Shown piece after piece: positions 6,457 to 11,877 of a DNA stretch of 11,973 nucleotides. Within the stretch, counting starts at the first letter, position 1, and every line of letters begins with the position of its first letter. The DNA is taken from the NCBI GenBank assembly GCA_001786365.1, contig MFWK01000011.1, positions 1,612-13,584 of the forward strand, given 5' to 3'. This DNA comes from Candidatus Nomurabacteria bacterium RIFOXYD2_FULL_35_12 (lineage in GTDB: Bacteria; Patescibacteriota; Minisyncoccia; Phycocordibacterales; UBA9973). The notes under the pieces are model-generated. The model did not search any database. It was not told where the DNA came from and saw nothing but the letters and a program-made list of their open reading frames with translations. A program made the position numbers and the translations under genes.

Positions 6457-7152
6457 CTAAATTCTAGAATACGAAACCATGTGTCCAGTTTTTCCATTCT
6501 GTTTTATTTTTCCCTCTTTCTCGAGAATAGATAAATACCGAGTTGCAGTTGCATCAGACACGTGAAGAAATTTCTCGACTTCGTCGTTGGTAATTTTAGA
6601 TTTTTTAAGAAACAAAGTCATAACGAGATCTAATTTCTTCCGCTTTTTATTTTTAATTGCCAATTGCTCTTTAACCTGAAGTTTGCGCATATGATTAAAA
6701 GAAGATACAACTGGAGGCATTGCCTCCGTTGATGTTAAAGTTTGAGATTTAAGTTCGGGTGAAGCCGGAGGTTTTTCCTCGGGTAGCGAAGCGGACGGAG
6801 GTAATTCCTCGGGCTTCGATTTTAACGGCTCATTTGTGGAGATTTGAGCCGTTCCGGATTCGGGAGTTTCTATTGGTTCAGAAACTGGCTCTGGACTAGG
6901 TTCATTTTCGGCTGGTTTTTCCTCGGTTTTTCCCTCATTTGAGCTTTCCGTAGAGGTAGAATTTGGAAGTGTTATATTATTACTTTCATCACTAAAACCC
7001 TCCCTAGAAGCTTCCGGGGCTTCAGAAGGCACTTCGGTAGGCTCGGAATCTACAGGTAGAATAGGTGCATCAGCCGTGGGCTCTTGGGGGCTCGGTGGAA
7101 TAGAGTTTTGTTCTGGAGTTGGGTTTTCTGATGGTTTTTCGTCGTCGGGCAT
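6457..7152 (-). CDS. protein with disordered acidic/proline-rich N-terminus and C-terminal winged-helix domain
   Basis: This 231-residue protein has two unlike parts. Residues 1-150 are low complexity, rich in Pro, Glu and Ser (PSENPTPEQ, EPSPEPVSEPIETPES), with no predicted fold and no signal peptide. Residues 155-231 hold a basic stretch (KNKKRKK, 167-173) followed by a winged-helix-like unit: KITNDEVEKFLHVSDATATRYL followed by EKEGKIKQNG, which looks like a recognition helix and wing, so DNA binding is likely. The start is one base after the stop of the 131-residue gene (TAA-T-ATG), indicating translational coupling. A terminator follows the TAG stop. Several short palindromes lie inside the coding DNA (6713-6727, 6799-6810, 6824-6853), so part of the linker may have grown by palindrome insertion. 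The role is unknown; a transcription regulator is the simplest reading. Confidence 0.75.
   Translation of the reverse strand: MPDDEKPSENPTPEQNSIPPSPQEPTADAPILPVDSEPTEVPSEAPEASREGFSDESNNITLPNSTSTESSNEGKTEEKPAENEPSPEPVSEPIETPESGTAQISTNEPLKSKPEELPPSASLPEEKPPASPELKSQTLTSTEAMPPVVSSFNHMRKLQVKEQLAIKNKKRKKLDLVMTLFLKKSKITNDEVEKFLHVSDATATRYLSILEKEGKIKQNGKTGHMVSYSRI
6824..6855. repeat. palindromic repeat copy inside the winged-helix gene
   Basis: AACGGCTCA (6824-6832) and TGAGCCGTT (6845-6853) form a 9-bp stem with a 12-base loop. On the minus strand it repeats the intergenic hairpin at 6135-6166, with 16 identical bases, a changed loop and 10 identical bases. In the protein it encodes part of the disordered linker around ISTNEPLK (104-111), so the reading frame is kept. 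Confidence 0.7.
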
Positions 7153-7153
7153 A

Positions 7154-7549
7154 TTATTTATCCTTAAGTTCTTTATTTAATAATATTAATCTTTTTAATC
7201 TTTCATCCATACCTTCTGCCATCATTAAATGCCGTGGAAACAAATTATCCATTTCTACATCCTCGCTATTTAAAGGCAAGACAAAAACATTTCCACTTTT
7301 TGGATCTTTTCTGAGAACTACTTTCATTCCTTGTACCTTTAATCTCTCAACAAGCTCATCTATGGGAGCACTATATTCAGGAAATTCTTCCGTGACAGCT
7401 TTTAGCTCCGAATAAGATTCTGGATTAACACCAGAAAAAGAAAATCTTTCACGAGCTTCACTTAATTCTCGAGCTAAAGCAATATATTCTTGTTTTTTTT
7501 GTTCTTTTATTTCTTGCTGTGATTGTGGCGGTCGATTAAATTGATTCAT
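7154..7549 (-). CDS. hypothetical protein, 131 residues
   Basis: I do not recognise this family. Residues 10-40 are polar and helical (QQEIKEQKKQEYIALARELSEARERF written in part: a likely amphipathic helix). Residues 63-95 look like a small alpha/beta unit (IDELVERLKVQGMKVVLRKD, SGNVFVLPL). The C-terminus is a charged helix (DERLKRLILLNKELKDK). It has no signal peptide, membrane segment or Cys/His metal site, so it is probably cytoplasmic. It is followed after one base by the winged-helix gene, so the two products probably act together. An extended -10 lies 7 bases before the ATG, implying an almost leaderless mRNA, and there is no Shine-Dalgarno. The intact frame, coupling and promoter make it a real gene of unknown role. 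Confidence 0.75.
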   Translation of the reverse strand: MNQFNRPPQSQQEIKEQKKQEYIALARELSEARERFSFSGVNPESYSELKAVTEEFPEYSAPIDELVERLKVQGMKVVLRKDPKSGNVFVLPLNSEDVEMDNLFPRHLMMAEGMDERLKRLILLNKELKDK

Positions 7550-7556
7550 GAGGTTA

Positions 7557-7565
7557 ATTATAGCA
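7557..7565 (-). promoter_or_regulatory. extended -10 promoter of the 131-aa gene (near-leaderless)
   Basis: The minus strand reads TGCTATAAT, a perfect extended -10. Seven bases separate it from the ATG at 7549, so transcription would start at or one base before the A of the start codon. This gives the 131-aa and winged-helix pair its own promoter. Confidence 0.55.
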
Positions 7566-7589
7566 GAAACAAATTAAACTTGTTTATAC

Positions 7590-7721
7590 TTATAACTCTT
7601 GCCAAAGTTCATGAGCTTCGTCAATATCTAACCCAGTTTCGTCCATAAGTTCTTGAAGCTCCTCCGCTTCATCTTTGCTCATATCCTCTTCTTTTGCTTT
7701 TTCAAATACTTCGTCATCCAT
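7590..7721 (-). CDS. very acidic 43-residue small protein
   Basis: This short frame translates to 43 residues starting MDDEVFEKAK and ending AHELWQEL, with a TAA stop. It contains 19 Asp/Glu against 3 Lys, a net charge near -16, and looks entirely helical. The ATG is four bases after the stop of the PD-(D/E)XK gene, so it is probably read from the same mRNA. The bases before the start are AT-only, with no Shine-Dalgarno. Such an acidic peptide next to a nuclease could bind or restrain it, or mimic DNA, but this is only inference; a general small acidic protein is equally possible. The non-random composition and tight spacing support it being a gene. Confidence 0.65.
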   Translation of the reverse strand: MDDEVFEKAKEEDMSKDEAEELQELMDETGLDIDEAHELWQEL

Positions 7722-7725
7722 ATTA

Positions 7726-8196
7726 TTATATAATTTTTTTTGATTTAATTATTTTTTTAAATTTTTTCCAATCTATTTCTTCAACATTACCTACATTATT
7801 AACGAAGAATAAGTATAAGTTTAATTTATCCATTACATCAAACGGTATTTTTCTTATAACCATTGTTCGAAAAGAAATCGGAAAAGCAATTCCATATTTA
7901 TATCCATACTTATAACCCCTCACACCGTTTCGATGCATCCTAGTTATTATTTGTCCAAGTGCGGAGTTAAAACTACTACTTTGACTCCCTGAGGGACTTT
8001 TTACTTTTATAGAAGGATCTCCTTTTGCTTCAATAAGCCAATATCTTGAAAACTTATCATTGCGAACTTTTATATCAACTCCTTGTTCCCATAATTCAGC
8101 ACTTTGTAAAGATTTACTCCAACCATTTAGTTTAAGATATTTTATTAAACTACTTTGAACAAAATCTTCAGTTATTATTTCTCTTTCTTTTTTCAT
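7726..8196 (-). CDS. small PD-(D/E)XK nuclease-like protein
   Basis: This 156-residue protein probably cuts DNA or RNA. It has an E34 then GVDIK (D41) followed 15 residues later by LIEAKGD (E56, K58). This is the D-x(n)-(E)xK active-site pattern of the PD-(D/E)XK superfamily, and a downstream GQI (Q82) resembles the helix glutamine seen in several of its families. Length suits a single catalytic core without a separate DNA-binding domain. It lies 60 bases after the SduA-like gene; a TATAAT at 8223-8228 in that gap may give it its own promoter. AGAAAGGA lies about 16 bases before the ATG, too far for a normal ribosome-binding site. In this context it could be the restriction enzyme partner of the methylase or an additional effector. 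A Holliday-junction-resolvase or Mrr-like relative is the alternative. Confidence 0.65.
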   Translation of the reverse strand: MKKEREIITEDFVQSSLIKYLKLNGWSKSLQSAELWEQGVDIKVRNDKFSRYWLIEAKGDPSIKVKSPSGSQSSSFNSALGQIITRMHRNGVRGYKYGYKYGIAFPISFRTMVIRKIPFDVMDKLNLYLFFVNNVGNVEEIDWKKFKKIIKSKKII

Positions 8197-8222
8197 ATAT
8201 TATTTTTCAAATTCCTTTCTAA

Positions 8223-8228
8223 AATTAT
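8223..8228 (-). promoter_or_regulatory. possible internal -10 before the PD-(D/E)XK gene
   Basis: A TATAAT on the minus strand sits in the only long gap (60 bases) of the defence operon. There is no TG extension and no good -35, and this DNA is AT-rich, so a chance match is possible. Confidence 0.3.
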
Positions 8229-8256
8229 AATATGCACGCCAGTTACAATGACCCTT

Positions 8257-9423
8257 TTAATTGTCACTTGAGTTAACAATATACTTCGCTCGTTCATAAA
8301 GCTCATCATATGTAATGATTTCAATATTTCTTGAATCTCGTCTAAATAACTCAAAAGTTTTAATTTTTGTTTTCCTTATTAGGTCAGTATCATCTTTTAT
8401 TTGATCCCAATGACCTATTATTAAAACTACTTTTGAATCATAAGATTTTTGCTTGATTTCTTTTCCATCACTATTATGGATAGTTTCACTTTCTATTTTT
8501 ATTTGTCCGCTCGCTTTTTGTTCTAATATTTGTGATTTTGCTTCCATTAAATTGGTTGAAAGTTTCCATACACCTGAGCGCAAACTACTATTTTTAAATA
8601 AGTAAGTATTTGGCTTTTTTAATTCTATGAAGATTGTAAATTTTTTATCCCCAATCAAAAAATCCCCATTGATTTGCCCACTACCATCAGCCTCTGTGCC
8701 AGAGGCAGAAAATTCTTTCTGTAATATACCCATAAATCTATAATCTAGACCGTAGCCAAAAATCCAAGGGTTTTTATTAAAAAAATATTGCCACACTAAC
8801 TCGTCTTTTAATTGTGTATTTTTGATTATTTTTTCTTTGTATTCAGCTAAATAATTTTCTTCTTCAAGTAACTTTCTAAAAATCTCTAATTGATTTTTTC
8901 TATATCCCAAAGCGACGATATCTTTATTAGTAACATTATTTTTTAAAATTTGTTCAATTAAGTCAACATCGGGATTTTCATAAAATATCTTTTTAATTTT
9001 TAATAAATCAGCACTTTCAACTTTGGTTTTATGTTCATCTGGAAAATTTAATAGGATAATTGAGTCAATAAAATTTTTTAACTCTAAAATCTCGTTGCCA
9101 ATAAAAGAAAAATGCACTTTATGGGGAGAACTAGATTTTGTCGTATATCTTTGGAGTGTTAAAACATAAATTTTATTGTTAATTTCTAAAACTTTTGCAA
9201 GGATTTCTTGTTTACCAGAATCCGTTATTCTTAATTGTAAAATACCTCTTTCTTTCACTTCACCTAAAATCTTCTCCGAATTTATAACCTTACTAACATA
9301 TCTAAGTGGAATATTAATTTCTTCGCCAGTTTCTGGGTGCGTTGTAGTATGATCTATTCTCTTGCTAATATAAATCTTATTTGGATCTTTGTGTTCTATA
9401 TATTTTTCCTCATTGTCTTCCAT
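8257..9423 (-). CDS. Shedu-type nuclease (SduA-like, DUF4263)
   Basis: This 388-residue protein resembles SduA, the single-protein effector of the Shedu anti-phage system, a PD-(D/E)XK nuclease. The C-terminal half has the DUF4263 pattern: NPWIFGYGLD (218-227), NGDFLIGD with D254, FIELKKPN with E267 and K269, then S289 to Q298 in STNLMEAKSQIL, the usual helix with a glutamine. The N-terminal half (1-200) is unlike the catalytic part and probably regulatory or sensing, as in known Shedu proteins. No membrane segment is seen. It starts six bases after the DUF262-HNH stop. GGGA is about 12 bases before the ATG, a weak ribosome-binding site. Shedu normally stands alone, so its place behind a methylase and an HNH protein is unusual. 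Family membership is fairly sure; whether it works alone here is not. Confidence 0.85.
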   Translation of the reverse strand: MEDNEEKYIEHKDPNKIYISKRIDHTTTHPETGEEINIPLRYVSKVINSEKILGEVKERGILQLRITDSGKQEILAKVLEINNKIYVLTLQRYTTKSSSPHKVHFSFIGNEILELKNFIDSIILLNFPDEHKTKVESADLLKIKKIFYENPDVDLIEQILKNNVTNKDIVALGYRKNQLEIFRKLLEEENYLAEYKEKIIKNTQLKDELVWQYFFNKNPWIFGYGLDYRFMGILQKEFSASGTEADGSGQINGDFLIGDKKFTIFIELKKPNTYLFKNSSLRSGVWKLSTNLMEAKSQILEQKASGQIKIESETIHNSDGKEIKQKSYDSKVVLIIGHWDQIKDDTDLIRKTKIKTFELFRRDSRNIEIITYDELYERAKYIVNSSDN

Positions 9424-9429
9424 AATTTT

Positions 9430-10512
9430 TTATTTCCCAGATTTTCTTCGGTTGTCATCTTTACATAACATCTGACAATTTTTTGAAATTGTTTTTCCGC
9501 CCTCGTGCCAAGGTGTTGCATGGTCTGCTTCCATTTCTTCTATTTCAAAATGTTTTTTGCATTTTACGCAAATGCCTTTTTGTTTTTCGTATGCCTCTCT
9601 CTTTTGTTTATCTGTAAAAGCACGAATACTTAAGTATTTTTCATTTCTAGTTAAAACATACTCGTAAATACCAGACTTTTTAGTCACATCTTCATCCTGC
9701 ATCAACTTTGTTATTTCTTTTTCCAGTTTTTTAGAATCAAATTCTTTATCTTTGAATTCGTTATATAGAGTTCCAAAAGAAACACCTTTCATTTCTTTAC
9801 GATAATTAGGAAAAACTACTTTTATCCAACTTATAACATTTTGAAAATATAGCCATAATTCATTTGCATTAGGTTTATGCTGATGATCTGCCATATATTG
9901 TTCAATTTTTTCGTCACTAATCCAGCTAATTGTGGTTTCTAAATAATCTTGACGAATTGGTGAACCACTCAAATAATCACTTCCCATACCATAAGCAGGA
10001 GAACCTGATTTACTAAAATATCTTTTTGCATCAGTCAGCCAAGTACCAGTATAAATAGCATTTCTTAATTCTTGGTCGTATAGTTTTTCTCCCGCTATGT
10101 TTATAGTTTTAAACCAATCTAATTTTTCTTTATCGTTTCCCTCGCAGAAATAAACCATCAATTTATAATCAAGAATTTGCTCTTTTTCAACATCTGTAAG
10201 AGTGTGAAAATATTGAAAATTTAATGAGAATTTACCCGCTATATATTCACAAACACTTATAGTTCTTTGTTGTCCGTCTAATACTTCAAAAGTACCATCT
10301 TCATTTTTAACCCAATACATTACATTAAGCGGAAAATTCTTTCTAACAGTTTCAATCACCGCATCTCTTTGTTTATCCTTATATACGAATTCTCGTTGAT
10401 ATTTTGGACGAATATTTAACTTTCCACCATATCCAACAACGCCTTCCTCGTTGTCATTTAGGTATTTATTTGAGACTTCTTTAATTGTGATTTCTTTAAG
10501 TTGTATTTTCAT
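9430..10512 (-). CDS. DUF262 (ParB-like) protein with C-terminal HNH nuclease
   Basis: This 360-residue protein combines two domains. Residues 1 to about 200 are DUF262-like, with the motif DGQQR at 79-83 (VLDGQQRT) and NIRPKYQREFVY (33-44). In related GmrS and BrxU-type proteins this domain belongs to the ParB/Srx fold and uses nucleotide to control cutting. Residues 310-360 are a complete HNH zinc-finger nuclease: C315, C318, MEADH (D330, H331), H336, N345 and C350 in NCQMLC. The protein is therefore probably a nucleotide-regulated DNA endonuclease. It lies four bases after the methylase stop and six bases before the SduA-like start, so translation is likely coupled. No Shine-Dalgarno is visible. 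It is the best candidate for the restriction function paired with the methylase. DUF262 nucleases are often modification-dependent, which would be paradoxical beside a methylase unless the mark is protective. Confidence 0.88.
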   Translation of the reverse strand: MKIQLKEITIKEVSNKYLNDNEEGVVGYGGKLNIRPKYQREFVYKDKQRDAVIETVRKNFPLNVMYWVKNEDGTFEVLDGQQRTISVCEYIAGKFSLNFQYFHTLTDVEKEQILDYKLMVYFCEGNDKEKLDWFKTINIAGEKLYDQELRNAIYTGTWLTDAKRYFSKSGSPAYGMGSDYLSGSPIRQDYLETTISWISDEKIEQYMADHQHKPNANELWLYFQNVISWIKVVFPNYRKEMKGVSFGTLYNEFKDKEFDSKKLEKEITKLMQDEDVTKKSGIYEYVLTRNEKYLSIRAFTDKQKREAYEKQKGICVKCKKHFEIEEMEADHATPWHEGGKTISKNCQMLCKDDNRRKSGK

Positions 10513-10516
10513 AATT

Positions 10517-11611
10517 TTATATTTTCTTATTTTTTATTAAAATTCTCGCATATGGTGCTATGAGATATTTACTATTTTTACTTATATAATAAATGTCATC
10601 TGGTTTTGTCTGTGATTCAATAGCCAATACACAATTTATAGCATTACCATTCTTTTTTTCGCCATCTCTCATGACTTTATAAGGATTAAAGTAGTTTTTA
10701 TTTGGTGTAAAGTTATCACGACTATTACCAAGTCCTACTATTTCAAACTGGTCAGGATTATATTTATCCAAAAAAGTAATAGGAACACCAATAGCACCCT
10801 TATAGTCCACAGGAATATCTTTCGTTATATCAACATTGATAGCATTATAGTTATCATATTTAGGATATTCACTTTCATGCCCACGATATGTTTTATAAAG
10901 TATTAAGTCTTCATGGCGTTCTTTATAGTCCAAATTGGTAAACCAGCGAACACCTTTAACTCTAATATATTTATTTCCATTTTCATCAATTCTATTGCTA
11001 GCAGAATTTAAAGGATAATATTCTGGCACTCTAAACTCTCTATCTCCGCTGTGTATACTTTGACCAAGCCAAATTTTGTTCTCCTTGATCAATTTAAAAG
11101 TTTCTTTATAAGTTATGGCGTTTAAGTTGCCGATAATAATGAATTTCTTTTTATATTCAAATAATTGAGCTAGATATTCTCTAAACAAAGAAAAAGGCGG
11201 ATTCGTAACAACAATGTCTGCTTCTTTTAGAATTTCAATACACTCAGAACTTCTAAAATCACCATTTTGTTTTAGTGGGGTTTTGATAGTATCTAGTTTA
11301 TTTATTTTCCCATCTTTATTTGCATCTTTTACAATTTCCAATTTATAAGGTGATTCTTTCGTAAATAAATTTGCATCTTTGTAATGAGTGGAAACTAGCT
11401 TCTTTAATCCAAGATGTTCAAAATTTTCAGCAAAATATTTCCAAAAATGACTTTCCTCTGGATCATCACAATTACAAAATATAACTTTATTTTTTAAGTG
11501 CTTTTTATAATTTCCTAACTCTTTTTCAATATCAGATATTTGTGTATAAAACTCATCACTTTTCGCAGTGTTTGCTTTCTTTAAGTTTTTATTTGAAGAT
11601 GTCTTTTTCAT
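10517..11611 (-). CDS. EcoRI-family adenine-specific DNA methyltransferase
   Basis: This 364-residue enzyme should methylate adenine (N6) in a specific DNA site using S-adenosylmethionine. It matches the M.EcoRI type from its N-terminus: KSDEFYTQISDIEKELGNY (17-35), then VIFCNCDDPEESHFWKYF (43-60), both characteristic of that family. The catalytic motif IV is NPPF (137-140) in IVVTNPPFSLF. M.EcoRI has about 326 residues, so this one is slightly longer but looks complete. It starts four bases after the regulator stop and ends four bases before the DUF262-HNH start. No R.EcoRI-like gene is present, so the partner nuclease must be one of the downstream proteins or be missing. The target sequence cannot be predicted. 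It probably protects host DNA from the co-encoded nucleases. Confidence 0.92.
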   Translation of the reverse strand: MKKTSSNKNLKKANTAKSDEFYTQISDIEKELGNYKKHLKNKVIFCNCDDPEESHFWKYFAENFEHLGLKKLVSTHYKDANLFTKESPYKLEIVKDANKDGKINKLDTIKTPLKQNGDFRSSECIEILKEADIVVTNPPFSLFREYLAQLFEYKKKFIIIGNLNAITYKETFKLIKENKIWLGQSIHSGDREFRVPEYYPLNSASNRIDENGNKYIRVKGVRWFTNLDYKERHEDLILYKTYRGHESEYPKYDNYNAINVDITKDIPVDYKGAIGVPITFLDKYNPDQFEIVGLGNSRDNFTPNKNYFNPYKVMRDGEKKNGNAINCVLAIESQTKPDDIYYISKNSKYLIAPYARILIKNKKI

Positions 11612-11615
11612 AAAA

Positions 11616-11819
11616 TTATTTCAAAAGCTCACTACTAGAAATTCCCAGTGCTTTGGAGATTTTTTCTAAAGTCGAAAGAGTGGGGTTCATACGACCATTT
11701 TCAATATTGCTTATATACGCTCTATCTACGCTCAAAGCGATCGCAAGGTCTCCTTGCGACATGTTCTTTTTTAAGCGTAGTCTTCTTAAGTTTTCCCCAA
11801 GCTTTTTACCTGATGACAT
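11616..11819 (-). CDS. XRE-family regulator, controller (C) protein-like
   Basis: This 67-residue protein is essentially a single helix-turn-helix domain: GENLRRLRLKKNMSQGDLA, then SVDRAYISNIENGRMNPTLSTLEKISKALGIS written here in part (QGDLAIALSV, RAYISNIENG). This is the HTH_3 pattern, and the size is that of the C proteins that time restriction-modification genes. The upstream ATG at 11876 would add 19 residues unlike the family (MYALYCTLAKECKFCYYIS) and would place the promoter inside the gene, so ATG 11819 is preferred. A TGCTATTAT -10 lies six bases before this ATG, so the mRNA is probably leaderless, as is known for several C-protein genes. A palindrome overlaps its promoter and is the likely autoregulatory operator. 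The methylase follows after four bases. Confidence 0.88.
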   Translation of the reverse strand: MSSGKKLGENLRRLRLKKNMSQGDLAIALSVDRAYISNIENGRMNPTLSTLEKISKALGISSSELLK

Positions 11820-11825
11820 AGATAT

Positions 11826-11854
11826 ATAATAGCAAAACTTGCATTCTTTTGCAA
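11826..11854 (-). promoter_or_regulatory. leaderless promoter of the defence operon
   Basis: On the minus strand the -35 is TTGCAA (11849-11854), the spacer is exactly 17 bases and the -10 is TATTAT (11826-11831), with a TGC extension. Six bases separate the -10 from the ATG at 11819, so the predicted start is the A of the start codon. This is the strongest complete promoter seen in the window. Confidence 0.7.
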
Positions 11855-11855
11855 G
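11838..11855. promoter_or_regulatory. palindromic operator (C-box-like) for the XRE regulator
   Basis: CTTGCA-TTCTTT-TGCAAG (plus strand) is a perfect 6-bp inverted repeat with a 6-base centre. It covers the -35 and most of the spacer of the operon promoter. A second overlapping pair, GCAAAA (11832-11837) with TTTTGC (11847-11852), could be a second half-site set. A dimeric XRE/C protein would fit here and could repress or switch transcription. Confidence 0.6.
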
Positions 11856-11868
11856 AGTGCAGTATAAT
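11839..11868 (+). promoter_or_regulatory. possible divergent plus-strand promoter
   Basis: The plus strand has TTGCAT (11839-11844), an 18-base spacer and a perfect TATAAT (11863-11868). Transcription would start near 11875, at the edge of the right 96-bp repeat, and leave the window. It shares the operator palindrome with the operon promoter. The target is unknown because the window ends. Confidence 0.4.
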
Positions 11869-11877
11869 GCATACATC

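Noticed and set aside
7726..8196. PD-(D/E)XK protein as R.EcoRI homologue
   Set aside because: R.EcoRI has about 277 residues and this protein has 156 with a different arrangement around its EAK motif, so direct homology is not supported.
11820..11876. Upstream ATG adding 19 residues to the XRE regulator
   Set aside because: The extra residues are Cys/Tyr-rich and unlike the family, and they overlap the -10, -35 and operator. ATG 11819 fits the promoter and the usual protein length.
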